DNA of 58,283 bases from Nanobdellota archaeon (GTDB lineage: Archaea > Nanobdellota > Nanobdellia > Parvarchaeales > Parvarchaeaceae): the NCBI GenBank assembly GCA_021794235.1, contig JAJYRE010000019.1:1-58283 (forward strand). The letters are read 5' to 3'. Made by a program: the position numbers and the translations under genes. The notes below the pieces were generated by a model. That model searched no databases. It was given only the letters and a program-made list of their open reading frames with translations, and had not been told where the DNA came from. Shown piece after piece: positions 14,937 to 24,365 of this stretch. The first letter of the stretch is position 1, and every line of letters starts with the position of its first letter.

Positions 14937-15788
14937 ATGAAAGCACAGCATACGTCAAAATCTGCGGCGAAGCTGCCGTCCGATGCGGCACAGGTTCTGA
15001 CTATAATAAAATACTTCTTCCTCGATTACTTCAGGTCCAGAAGATTTTTTGTTCTGCTCCTTATAACGATAGCAGTGGGTCTTCTGATAACAGGGGTAGT
15101 GGGATACTACAGACCCCAGAGTTTCCTTTCATCGGACCTTGCATTCCTTTCAAATTTCTGGGGCGAATGGGTTAGCTTTGTTATAGTTCTTTCGGCGGTG
15201 TTCTTCGGTGGGGACGCGATTTCGTCGGAATTTCAGAATAAGACAGGCTACTTCCTCGTCGGAAATCCGATAAGAAGATCTACAATATATATAGGAAAAT
15301 ACATAGCTGCGCTCCTTGGGTCAATAATAATCCTGCTGGTTTTCACTGCGATAACCGTCGGAAACAGCACATACTACTTCGGTTTCGGAGTCCCTTACGA
15401 ATTCTTTGAATCATTCCTGTTCTCCATAGTATACATTATCTCAGTCATGGGGCTGGCTTTCCTGTTCAGCTCCCTGTTTAAAAGCAACTCCGTCGCAATA
15501 ATAGTTACGGTTATACTGATGCTTTTTGTATTCTCACTAATCGAGACTCTGGTGGCCAATCTGGTTGTTACAGAACCGTGGTTCGTACTCACGTACGGGT
15601 CTGAGATAATACGGAACATCCTTATATCGCCCTATCCGCCAGCGCACACTTCATCCGCTCACGGCGTGCCTTTCTCAATAGCAACGTATAACGCGTCTGT
15701 TCCAGAGGGTCTAATCATAATGCTGGCATACTTTGTGGTTTCATTTATAGCGGGTCTTACAATATTCGAGAGAAAAGAATTCACTTAA
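14937..15788 (+). CDS. ABC-2 type transporter permease
   Basis: 283 aa with about six hydrophobic segments (roughly 38-60, 80-97, 128-150, 170-188, 193-213 and 258-277). The cytoplasmic stretch ISSEFQNKTGYFLVGNPIRR matches the conserved ABC-2 loop, where such permeases contact their ATPase. Together with the preceding ATPase it should form an exporter. Substrate unknown. Confidence 0.85.
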   Translation: MKAQHTSKSAAKLPSDAAQVLTIIKYFFLDYFRSRRFFVLLLITIAVGLLITGVVGYYRPQSFLSSDLAFLSNFWGEWVSFVIVLSAVFFGGDAISSEFQNKTGYFLVGNPIRRSTIYIGKYIAALLGSIIILLVFTAITVGNSTYYFGFGVPYEFFESFLFSIVYIISVMGLAFLFSSLFKSNSVAIIVTVILMLFVFSLIETLVANLVVTEPWFVLTYGSEIIRNILISPYPPAHTSSAHGVPFSIATYNASVPEGLIIMLAYFVVSFIAGLTIFERKEFT

Positions 15789-15825
15789 CTTTTATATCCG
15801 CCGATTACTTCTAAATCTCGAAACT

Positions 15826-16992
15826 ATGGCAAAGCACGATCGCTCTGGACTTGGGTCCTTGTTTACAACGGCATCGAACTACAAAAGCGTTGAACACAGC
15901 AGCGGTACCAAGGACAGATGCCGGAGAGTAATACTTCTAGTGGATATGGATTACTTTTTCGCAGCGTGCGAAGAACTGCGTCATCCCGAATTCTCAGGCA
16001 AGCCGTTGGTTGTCGGGGCCGATCCGGAGCACGGGACCGGCAGAGGGGTCGTAAGCACATGCAATTATACCGCCAGGAAATACGGGATACACAGTGCAAT
16101 GCCAATCTCCAGCGCTTACAAACTAAAGCCGGATGCGATATTCCTTCCAGTGGATTTTAGGTATTACAATAAAGAATCCGAAAAAGTCATGAGGATACTG
16201 AGAAGTCAGTGCGACAACTTTGAACAGATTAGTGTCGACGAGGCGTTTATGGATATATCGGGCAAATTCTCCTTTTACTACGAGGCGCTGGTATTCGCCC
16301 AGAAAATCAAGGACGAAATAAGGGAGAAGACTGGTCTGCCGTGCTCTATAGGGGTGAGTTTCAACAAGTTGCTCGCTAAGATGGCCTGCGAATCCGCAAA
16401 GCCGAACGGTATAAGGCTTGTTACAGAGAAGGATAAAAAAAGGTTCCTGTCCGGAATGCCGGTGGGTGAGCTATACGGAGTCGGACAAAAAACGGCAGCT
16501 CAACTGGAAAAGTCCGGGTTCAGGACAATAGGCGATATAGCGAAAACCGATAAGCAGAAACTGATCTCGAAGTTCGGAAAGTACGGACTCTCTTTATACT
16601 TCTCTTCAAATGGCATAGACGACAGCTCTGTGGAGGAGACCCGGGACATAAAGTCGGTTAGCCGTGAGACAACTTTCAAGAAAGATACCCTGGATAAAAA
16701 AACTCTGGATAGGACAATAAAGAAACAGTCCGTGGAAATAGTAAAGGAGCTAAATCAGTCACTGCTAAAGTTCAGAACCGTGTCTATAAAGATCAGGTAT
16801 TCGGATTTCTCGGAACATATCAGAAGTATAACGCTTAAGGAGGCTCTTAACGACCATACCATACTCTCTGAAACGGCAATCAATCTCTGCAAGGAATTCT
16901 TGCAACCGGGAAAGCCGGTAAGAAAAATAGGAGTCAGGGCATCCTGTCTGAGCGATGCAAAGGGAGATATAAAGCTGACCAGTTTTCAGTGA
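15826..16992 (+). CDS. dinB: DNA polymerase IV (Y family)
   Basis: 388 aa translesion polymerase. Catalytic carboxylates are Asp40 (LLVDMDYFFAAC) and Asp138-Glu139 (ISVDEAFMDIS). YTARKYGIHSAMP is the conserved finger segment, and IGVSFNKLLAKMACESAKPNG leads into the thumb. The helix-hairpin-helix YGVGQKTAAQLEKSGFRTIG and a little-finger domain follow. The first ~33 residues are an extra, polar N-terminal extension not usual for Dpo4-like enzymes. CTTTTATATCC about 30 bases before the ATG supports this start. No clear PCNA-binding box is seen at the C-terminus. Confidence 0.95.
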   Translation: MAKHDRSGLGSLFTTASNYKSVEHSSGTKDRCRRVILLVDMDYFFAACEELRHPEFSGKPLVVGADPEHGTGRGVVSTCNYTARKYGIHSAMPISSAYKLKPDAIFLPVDFRYYNKESEKVMRILRSQCDNFEQISVDEAFMDISGKFSFYYEALVFAQKIKDEIREKTGLPCSIGVSFNKLLAKMACESAKPNGIRLVTEKDKKRFLSGMPVGELYGVGQKTAAQLEKSGFRTIGDIAKTDKQKLISKFGKYGLSLYFSSNGIDDSSVEETRDIKSVSRETTFKKDTLDKKTLDRTIKKQSVEIVKELNQSLLKFRTVSIKIRYSDFSEHIRSITLKEALNDHTILSETAINLCKEFLQPGKPVRKIGVRASCLSDAKGDIKLTSFQ

Positions 16993-17033
16993 TCCTAAAA
17001 TATTAATACTAAATGTAGTCTTTGTTTTAAACT

Positions 17034-18281
17034 ATGGTAGACAGTTATTCGCAGCGGGTACCCAGCAAGGGGCTGCACGATCTCCACGCACACATAAGCG
17101 GAAGCGTATCTTCCAAGGATCTTTTCGATCTTATGGCCTCCAACGAAGGAAATCAGCAGTATCTGGAACGCCTCACCGCTTTAACCGGTAGTTTCTTTCC
17201 CGATTTTGCAAATTCTATCCTTACCTCCGGGTATACCGATAAACTACGACAGGAGTTTCATGAAAAATTTACATACGGCGAAGATAAGAAGCGCCTGGAT
17301 AAGGGCAACAGCTTTGTGAATATACTATCAAGATTTCCACTTATAAATTTTGTTTTGGAAAACGGAGATACAAGATCCGCAGCGGCAGAGAAGATATGTT
17401 ATACCGCCGTATCCGAAGGCGTATCCTACATCGAGCTCAGGGCTGATCCATTTTCACCCGTCAGGGCAGGCACTGCCAAAAATCCCGTTGACGTTATTAG
17501 ACAGTATGTTTCCGGTATAAAATCCGCAGTGGACAGCACGGATGGATTCGAAGCCAACCTTACCCTGTCCATCGCAAAGCAGCACTACGTCGACACCTCC
17601 GGCAGCCCGGACCAGAAAAGACTCTCAGAACTGGAGAACGGCCTTTATACCATCGCAAAGACCATAAACAGGGATGACGATCTAAGCAGATTCGTAGTCG
17701 GCCTGGACGCTGTAAACAGAGAAGTCCTCCCTCTGGGTTATCTTAAGAAATCTTTCGATTTAATGAGAGACGAGTGCGGGTTAGTATCCGTACCGCATGC
17801 AGGAGAGTCTCCGCGTAGCATCGAGGAGGGTCTGGAAAACATACTCTCATCGATTTATGACCTCGGTGCACGCAGGATAGGCCACGCACTCGCGGCCGTT
17901 GTCGATCCGTATAACTATATAGGAAAGGTAGACGATTTCGGCGTAAGATACACGGAGAAGAGGGCTGACAGAATATACGAGCTGCAGCAATTGACACTTA
18001 TGGAGATGGTATCATCCGGCGTGGCGGTTGAAACAAATCCGACGGCAAATCTGATGGTCTCCGACATGAAAAGCCTTAGAGATCATCCGGTGGACAGATT
18101 CATACGCAAAGGTATCCCAGTGGTTATAGGCACCGATGACAAGGGTATATTCGGGAAGAGCCTGGCTGAGGAGATTTACTCGATATCAAAAGCCAAAGAC
18201 TTTTCGCAGGAGACAGTTTCATCCCTCGTAGAAAACTCGAAGAAGTATTCGATCAAATCTTTGACTCCCGGCAATAGATAA
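17034..18281 (+). CDS. Adenosine deaminase family protein
   Basis: 415 aa metal-dependent amidohydrolase of the adenosine/AMP deaminase family. It removes the 6-amino group of adenosine or a related purine. Metal and catalytic residues: His18 and His20 (LHDLHAHISGS), His255 and Glu258 (PHAGES), His284 (RIGHA), and Asp368-Asp369 (GTDDKGIFGKSLAEE). Slightly longer than the ~340 aa of typical adenosine deaminases, with extra residues at about 40-110 that could form a lid. Substrate could be adenosine, adenine or a nucleotide. AAATATTAATACT about 30 bases upstream is the likely promoter. Confidence 0.88.
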   Translation: MVDSYSQRVPSKGLHDLHAHISGSVSSKDLFDLMASNEGNQQYLERLTALTGSFFPDFANSILTSGYTDKLRQEFHEKFTYGEDKKRLDKGNSFVNILSRFPLINFVLENGDTRSAAAEKICYTAVSEGVSYIELRADPFSPVRAGTAKNPVDVIRQYVSGIKSAVDSTDGFEANLTLSIAKQHYVDTSGSPDQKRLSELENGLYTIAKTINRDDDLSRFVVGLDAVNREVLPLGYLKKSFDLMRDECGLVSVPHAGESPRSIEEGLENILSSIYDLGARRIGHALAAVVDPYNYIGKVDDFGVRYTEKRADRIYELQQLTLMEMVSSGVAVETNPTANLMVSDMKSLRDHPVDRFIRKGIPVVIGTDDKGIFGKSLAEEIYSISKAKDFSQETVSSLVENSKKYSIKSLTPGNR

Positions 18282-18295
18282 AGCCCTATACACCG

Positions 18296-19021
18296 CTAAC
18301 CCTGGTTTTTTAATAGCCCTACCCTGAGGCGATAGCTGTTAAGGTTGGTAAGTATGGATTTTGTCCCCCTTAAGTCGCCGCTGACGTATATCTCGTCTTT
18401 GTATATGTCAATAACTCTCGGCGATATGTACGTGTCGCCTTTTCCGGCGTTCGTCTCTACGATGATTCCGTTTGCGTTGTCCGGTATGAAATACATGGTC
18501 CATTCATTTACGCTTCCGTCCGATGAGGCATCCACGCTCTTGTGCATGAACTGGTATCCCGATCCTAGCAGGTTTTCATAATAGTCCACCTTCTCTTTTT
18601 TTGTCGGCTCTGCAAACATCGTCAGGTTTTTGACGTTATCATGGCTTTTTTTTGCCCACAGGACACTGTAAAGTCTTTTCTCGAGCGTAGAGATGTCGGA
18701 TAGATAATACTGGACGGAGTCATCTACATTAAATCCGCTGAATAGGAATTTTCCCAATCTGATGCTGTCACTGTTTTTGCTGGCCAACTTAATGCTCTTT
18801 ATATTAGACAGGTTACTGTCAGGATACTCGTGCGTAGTTACTATCAAATCCATTTTACTCATGTAGTTTGTTGTGCAGGCATAATCATTTGTTGTGTAGC
18901 ATCCGGTGGCCTTGGAACTTTTGATGGAACAATTACATCCATCCCCCTGTCCGCAGAGTATGGCTTCTATTCTGGCTTTCAATGGCTCCGGAAGGGCATG
19001 GGCCGTTTCATTCTTTGCCAT
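18296..19021 (-). CDS. Cysteine-containing protein of unknown function
   Basis: 241 aa. The N-terminal third holds six cysteines (LCGQGDGCNCSI, then GCYTTNDYACTTNY), which could bind metal or form disulfides. The rest looks like an alpha/beta domain with several short strands (DNANGIIVETNAGKGDTYIS near the end). No signal peptide or membrane segment. Convergent with the deaminase gene. TTAAATAT-type TATA about 27 bases upstream indicates a leaderless start. No family recognised. Confidence 0.6.
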   Translation of the reverse strand: MAKNETAHALPEPLKARIEAILCGQGDGCNCSIKSSKATGCYTTNDYACTTNYMSKMDLIVTTHEYPDSNLSNIKSIKLASKNSDSIRLGKFLFSGFNVDDSVQYYLSDISTLEKRLYSVLWAKKSHDNVKNLTMFAEPTKKEKVDYYENLLGSGYQFMHKSVDASSDGSVNEWTMYFIPDNANGIIVETNAGKGDTYISPRVIDIYKDEIYVSGDLRGTKSILTNLNSYRLRVGLLKNQG

Positions 19022-19072
19022 AAATATTATTATGGCTACAACAAGTTAAATATCTTAGAATGGCTGTCTGTT

Positions 19073-19651
19073 CTATCTCCTACTGAGCCATCTCATAAAA
19101 TTTTCTATGTTTCCGCCTCTTCCTACATCCTTCTGGTATGTCTTCCACTCATCCTCATTTAGCTCTGAAACTGCTCTCGGCATGTATTTTTCATACCCGT
19201 ATATGTTCATCAGGTCAGTCCAGCCGCGTTTGTTTCCGTCTCTGACTCCATCGACTACGAATCCGTGCTCTTCAGAAGTGAAAATCTTTGGTTTTTTCAT
19301 ACCCGGCTCTATAAACGCGAGACTCGATTTAAATTCAGCCCTCCTGTCTTTTTTCCCATCCATGAGCTTCATTATCCCGTCTACGCCGACATCATACAAA
19401 ACAAATTTGACCAGTGCGCCGGGGAATCCGTTTAACGCAGGGAGTGAAAACCCCCTGTCGTCTACGAACAGTGGCGCATTAATCCTTGAAAGAGCATACA
19501 GTGCCTTGGAACTTACTACCTGCCTTACGTCTTTGTCCTGCTTCTCATACAGCTCTAATTTCCTATTCTTGATCTTTATACCGTATTTCTTACCGTATTC
19601 CCTGGCCTGCTCTAGTTTGGCCTTGTTAGTAGTTACGAATGTCACTTCCAT
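19073..19651 (-). CDS. HAM1/RdgB-like non-canonical NTP pyrophosphatase, divergent
   Basis: 192 aa. VTTNKAKLEQA at the N-terminus matches the T-x-N-x-x-K loop that binds triphosphate. FVDDRGFSLPALNGFPGALVKF (residues about 61-82) matches the catalytic-Asp segment and the G-F-P-G turn of the family, which hydrolyses ITP, XTP and dITP to monophosphates. The usual C-terminal SHR motif is absent; instead the end reads GRGGNIENFMRWLSRR. The enzyme may have altered specificity. Its start faces the surface locus that begins at 19738. Confidence 0.75.
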   Translation of the reverse strand: MEVTFVTTNKAKLEQAREYGKKYGIKIKNRKLELYEKQDKDVRQVVSSKALYALSRINAPLFVDDRGFSLPALNGFPGALVKFVLYDVGVDGIMKLMDGKKDRRAEFKSSLAFIEPGMKKPKIFTSEEHGFVVDGVRDGNKRGWTDLMNIYGYEKYMPRAVSELNEDEWKTYQKDVGRGGNIENFMRWLSRR

Positions 19652-19698
19652 TCTGTATTATGCCTGGATTCAGATATATATGAATTTGCGGATATGTC

Positions 19699-19710
19699 AA
19701 CTTTTTATAC
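19699..19710 (+). promoter_or_regulatory. Promoter of the first surface unit
   Basis: A TATA-like stretch within ACTTTTTATACTTAAAA lies about 30-35 bases before ATG 19738, in the 86-base divergent gap with the pyrophosphatase gene. Confidence 0.45.
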
Positions 19711-19737
19711 TTAAAATAAATAATCTAATCATTAGCG

Positions 19738-22700
19738 ATGAAAGGAAAACGTAAAGTTTCGAAGAAAAGGGAAGAGTTTCACCAGCAGTCCGCCCTGGAA
19801 TACCTCATAAGCTGGGGCTGGATACTTATTATAGTTGCTGTATCACTTGCTATACTCTACAGTTTCGGAATATTCAGGGTTGGAGCACCACAGACTATAA
19901 TCAGCGGATTCCAGGGGTTATCCGTTACCAATGCGGAGATAAATTCGAGCATGTTTGTCATAGAGATAACCAACAATTTCGGTTCTCCTGTTAATATAAC
20001 TAACGTATCTGCTCAGATAGGAAGCTCAATATTCGATCATGCAGAGTGTGAACTGTCCATATTAACACAAGGCCGTACAACCTTTTGCAGACTGACGCTG
20101 GAAAATATATCAGGTACTGCCGTAACTTCAAGTGTAAATATTAATTTTGTCCCCTACCGTGCAAGGTTGGAACTTATATCCAACGGTACAGTAACCTCCG
20201 CCCTGATTACGGGTCCACTCGCCATCAATACACAGGTAACATACTTCATAGAGACCGGCCTTCCCGTCGGCAGCAATTTTTCCGTAACTTTCGGCGGTGC
20301 AACTGAATATCAACGTGTTTCCGCGGCAGGAGCAAACATAAGCTTTAACAAGCCATTCGGCACCTACCAATACGATGTCCCGCAGATAAATTATCAGGGG
20401 TGTGTAAGTGCGGCCACGCCATCATCTGGAAGTTCAGAAACAAGTACTGTAAATACCGTACCTTTCCTGTCAAACTGCACAACAACATTTATAGAGACTG
20501 GCCTTCCTTCGAGTCAGCAGTGGCATGTGGTGTACGGAGGGGTAAATTCCAGCGTTGCAAATACAGGTTCCAAAATACTTTTCACGCAGAACAAACTCAC
20601 CAGTGTCACATCCCCATCGGTTGTAGCATACAGCAATAATCTTGAGTGTTCATCTCCTACGAGTAATGTTCAGGAGGGCGCGACAGTAAGTTTGGGTTCA
20701 TGGACATGCACAACCACGTTTACAGAGTCCGGCCTTCCTTCGAGTCAGCAGTGGCACACGATATACGGAGGTACCAGCACAAGTAGCGTGAATACAAACT
20801 CGCCTATAACTTTTACACAGACTGGTGTAACAAACGTATCAAACTTTTCATCTACTGCGTACAGTAATTCTCTTTACTGCAATTCCTACAGTTCTCCGGT
20901 ACTATATCAGGGGGCTTCATACAATTTCGGAGCATGGAACTGTACTACAACTTTTACAGAATCAGGCCTTCTGTCAAATCAGCAATGGACTCTAAACTTT
21001 CTTGGAGCAAACTATACGGACAGCACAAATATCGCCAGTGGAACCCAGTCGGGTCCTATAACCATATTCCAGAGCGATATTTCATCCGTAGACACCACGA
21101 TCTCAACAAAAGCCTACAGCAACAGCCTTGCCTGTAATGAGGGACTGTCGCCGGTTTCGCAGGGCCAGACCCTTAATTTCGGCTCCTGGACATGCACAAC
21201 CACATTTACAGAGTCCGGAGTACCTCTCGGATCCAGCGGAAGCGGCATAAGCGGAACGTTAGGATGGTCAGGACTGCTTAACGGGAACAGTGTAGCCTCT
21301 TCAACATCCTCTTCCACTATAAGCTATGTACAGTCCGGTATAAGCACCATATCTTCACTAACAGCAGGAGCGGATACCAATGGACTTAACTGCGGAAGTG
21401 CGAACACCTATTCAATATACCCAGGAGGATCTGCTTCATTTTCCTCATGGAACTGTATAACATCTTTTTCAGAGTCCGGAGTACCTTTAGGATACTCCGG
21501 CGCGGGTTCCAGTACTACGGTTGGTTGGACTGCAGACTATCCCAGTGGAACGGCGATCAACTCTTCCACATCCAGCAGTTCTCTTACCTACAGAGAAAAC
21601 GGAGTTTCATCCATACTGTCCGCTAATTCGAATGCGGTAGTAAACGGTCTGAGCTGCAGCAGTTCAAACACCAACTCTCTTTACTACGGAGGGTCTACCG
21701 CCTTTTCTTTATGGAGCTGCGTGACAACGTTCGGATCGGGCATACCCTCATCGTACAATTCCTACACTTGGGGAATAAACTATGCTGGTCTTCCACCCAC
21801 TAGCGGAACCGGTGTCGGCAATGCAATATCGATTTCAACCACAGTCGGGACTTCAAACGGTCAATCCGCGACCATAAATAATCAACCAATCGATTCGGGA
21901 AGTCTTAGTGGTATAAGCTGCAGTTATAACGCTACAGGCAACTCGTACATGCAGGGTGGCAGTTTTACGCTTAGCGATAGCTACTGGGACTGTAAGACTA
22001 CATTTTCGGAATCGGGCCTCCCAAGTCCGAGTACATATTCGCCATACTATTGGAATATAACGTTCGGAAGCCAATTCCAGGGCGGGAATACCCCAACATC
22101 AAGCTTTACATTTAACAACATTCCTGCAGCAAGTGCAATAGGCTGGCGTACAGGGGGTACAAATTCACAGCTTGCACTTCAGACACAAGCTCCTTGGGTG
22201 GGTCCGATTAGCGGTACAGACGGCGCTGCATTTGGCGATACAAGCGGAACGCAGTCCATATCATTTACAGCTCCAACGTCAGCTGCGTACTACGGCCTTG
22301 TCGTTGTAATTGGTTCCGGTGTTCATGAGATAACCGCCGGATCCGAAAGCATAACTTCATCAGGGAGTACAAGCTCATGCTCTATCAGTTATATCAACGG
22401 TCCGACCGGAAGCATTTTCTCACCTTACGGTGAAACAGGGGCAGTTATCTGGTGCAACCCCGTTACAAACGGCGCGACTTACACTGTAAGCGTGACTGCA
22501 CACACCTCAGGCGCGTACATAGCAATTTCAGACTACTTTATACCCGAGTTAAACACCGCCCAGTATGATTACTTAAACTACTCCGGACAGGGCGGCCCCA
22601 CCGCAAACTGCGTCTCCGGCGGTACAGTGTGCCAGTATTACGCATACTCCGGAAGCACCATTACACCAGGAGGATTCACGAACACCGTTCAGTTCTGCGC

Positions 22701-23004
22701 CGGGGGCATCGGTGGAAACAGCGGTACCTACGAGACTAGCTTATCGATGTTCGCATTAAGCAGTCCTTATTACACTTACTCGATAGAGTCTGCAAACGGC
22801 AACTACGACGAGGCTATAACGGGACATTACAGCATAGGACCCGGTTCCCAATTGACCTGTTTTGCTAATGATGCGACGGAAAATACTGATACGGGGGAGG
22901 CAGTTGCCATGGTTGCGGCATATCCTCCGGGGTATCTAAGTTCAACTACAAGCGGGAGTTTGTATCCGGGGCAATCGACAACACTCTCATACGGACCGAC
23001 TTAA
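19738..23004 (+). CDS. Class III signal-peptide surface repeat protein, 1088 aa
   Basis: The N-terminus is basic (KGKRKVSKKREEFHQ) followed by QSALEYLISWGW and a hydrophobic helix. This is an archaeal class III signal peptide, normally cut before the Gln by a prepilin-type peptidase. Residues about 50-150 form an Asn-rich beta domain, then come about nine repeats beginning TTFTESGLPSSQQW and ending SWTC, in a 77-aa (231-base) register, each with two cysteines. The last repeat is interrupted by a ~240-aa domain without repeat character (about residues 800-1055). No C-terminal anchor. Likely a filament or surface adhesin with a tip-like domain. The next gene starts two bases after the stop. Confidence 0.85.
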   Translation: MKGKRKVSKKREEFHQQSALEYLISWGWILIIVAVSLAILYSFGIFRVGAPQTIISGFQGLSVTNAEINSSMFVIEITNNFGSPVNITNVSAQIGSSIFDHAECELSILTQGRTTFCRLTLENISGTAVTSSVNINFVPYRARLELISNGTVTSALITGPLAINTQVTYFIETGLPVGSNFSVTFGGATEYQRVSAAGANISFNKPFGTYQYDVPQINYQGCVSAATPSSGSSETSTVNTVPFLSNCTTTFIETGLPSSQQWHVVYGGVNSSVANTGSKILFTQNKLTSVTSPSVVAYSNNLECSSPTSNVQEGATVSLGSWTCTTTFTESGLPSSQQWHTIYGGTSTSSVNTNSPITFTQTGVTNVSNFSSTAYSNSLYCNSYSSPVLYQGASYNFGAWNCTTTFTESGLLSNQQWTLNFLGANYTDSTNIASGTQSGPITIFQSDISSVDTTISTKAYSNSLACNEGLSPVSQGQTLNFGSWTCTTTFTESGVPLGSSGSGISGTLGWSGLLNGNSVASSTSSSTISYVQSGISTISSLTAGADTNGLNCGSANTYSIYPGGSASFSSWNCITSFSESGVPLGYSGAGSSTTVGWTADYPSGTAINSSTSSSSLTYRENGVSSILSANSNAVVNGLSCSSSNTNSLYYGGSTAFSLWSCVTTFGSGIPSSYNSYTWGINYAGLPPTSGTGVGNAISISTTVGTSNGQSATINNQPIDSGSLSGISCSYNATGNSYMQGGSFTLSDSYWDCKTTFSESGLPSPSTYSPYYWNITFGSQFQGGNTPTSSFTFNNIPAASAIGWRTGGTNSQLALQTQAPWVGPISGTDGAAFGDTSGTQSISFTAPTSAAYYGLVVVIGSGVHEITAGSESITSSGSTSSCSISYINGPTGSIFSPYGETGAVIWCNPVTNGATYTVSVTAHTSGAYIAISDYFIPELNTAQYDYLNYSGQGGPTANCVSGGTVCQYYAYSGSTITPGGFTNTVQFCAGGIGGNSGTYETSLSMFALSSPYYTYSIESANGNYDEAITGHYSIGPGSQLTCFANDATENTDTGEAVAMVAAYPPGYLSSTTSGSLYPGQSTTLSYGPT

Positions 23005-23006
23005 TT

Positions 23007-24284
23007 ATGAAAACTAAATCAGCGGTAATCATTGCGGTGGCTATAGTATTACTGGTCGGGCTTTTCGCGTGCTATGCTATAGCGTACATGCCTTTCGGAG
23101 GAACTCCGGCCACGCCTCTGCTTACAACTACATTCCTTCAATCCGGTCTTCCGCAGGGAAGTTCCTGGTCTATTACATTCAACAACGTTACCAAAATTTC
23201 TTCATCTAATTCAATAACATTCAAAACCATAAACGGAAGTTTCAAATTTAACATGTATGCGAATGAGATAAACGTCACTCCCATCAAAAACATAAGTGTC
23301 GGAGTCAGTCCGATGTGGATGACTTACTACCAGAACCTTGATGAGCTTCTTGTAACCAACGATGGCAGCAATACGCTCAGTGTTATCAACACAACAACGG
23401 ATGCGGTAGTTAGGACCGTTAAGGTTGGCTTATTCCCGGCAATACCGATTCTGGACAGTACACTTGGAGTAATATATGTAACCAACATGCATTCGGACAG
23501 CGTCACAGTAATCAATGCATCTAGTTTTAGTGTCATCAAAAATTTATCTACAGGATCCCTTCCCCTTGGCATCGCCCTGGACCCATCGAACGGATATCTT
23601 TATATCGGAAATTCCGGTTCAGGAACCGTCAGTGTAATAGACAGCGTAACCGGCGCAAATGTAACGACAATCAATGTAGGCGGTGCACCAAGAGGCGTTA
23701 CTTACAACCCGGCGAACGGTCATATCTACGTTGCCAATTACGACGAGAACAAAGTAAACGTGATAAACCCCGCATTAAATTCATTTTACAACATAACAGT
23801 CGGCACTAACCCTATGTGGGTCACATACGATCCATATAATCAGTACATCTATGTCGACGATTACGGGTCCAGCAATCTAATGTACATCTCCAACAATAGC
23901 GTCTTGGGTACGATACCTACAGGAATAGATCCGGTAGGTGTGGTATACGCAGGAAATCACCTGATTATGGAGATAAACTACGGATCCGGAACTGTCGGAT
24001 TGATAAATGACACAACAAACAGCGTTATGGTAAATCTGTATGTAAGCCTCACACCTGAAAAGGTTATCGGTAACTACACCAACCAAAACGGTACCTTCTC
24101 ATTCGTCACATACAAGAAGAACCTACCTATGTGGGCGATATACAACAATAATACGGGCCTGTTGTACATGACTTACTTCAGGACTAACTTCGTAAGGACA
24201 TTCAACATGTCTGTACTCCCGGATATGTATATCGGGATTTTATCTGCAGGCTCAAGCAGACAGATAAATTTTAGAAAGCCTTAA
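23007..24284 (+). CDS. Membrane-anchored YVTN beta-propeller surface protein
   Basis: 425 aa. One hydrophobic helix at residues 6-28, then one GLP repeat (TTFLQSGLPQGSSWSITF), then seven YVTN-type blades of about 40 residues. Examples are GVSPMWMTYY then VTNDGSNTLSVIN, GGAPRGVTYNPANGHIYVAN and GTNPMWVTYDPYNQYIYVDD. Seven blades close a full propeller. Such propellers mediate protein or glycan binding on archaeal surfaces. Starting two bases after the 1088-aa protein gene, it is almost certainly co-expressed and may bind that protein. Confidence 0.88.
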   Translation: MKTKSAVIIAVAIVLLVGLFACYAIAYMPFGGTPATPLLTTTFLQSGLPQGSSWSITFNNVTKISSSNSITFKTINGSFKFNMYANEINVTPIKNISVGVSPMWMTYYQNLDELLVTNDGSNTLSVINTTTDAVVRTVKVGLFPAIPILDSTLGVIYVTNMHSDSVTVINASSFSVIKNLSTGSLPLGIALDPSNGYLYIGNSGSGTVSVIDSVTGANVTTINVGGAPRGVTYNPANGHIYVANYDENKVNVINPALNSFYNITVGTNPMWVTYDPYNQYIYVDDYGSSNLMYISNNSVLGTIPTGIDPVGVVYAGNHLIMEINYGSGTVGLINDTTNSVMVNLYVSLTPEKVIGNYTNQNGTFSFVTYKKNLPMWAIYNNNTGLLYMTYFRTNFVRTFNMSVLPDMYIGILSAGSSRQINFRKP

Positions 24285-24365
24285 GAATCAGGGTGTTCTA
24301 CCCACAGAACTTTCTTCTGTTTGTGCCCTATATAAACTTTTTAAGCGAAAATATGGTATATTATT

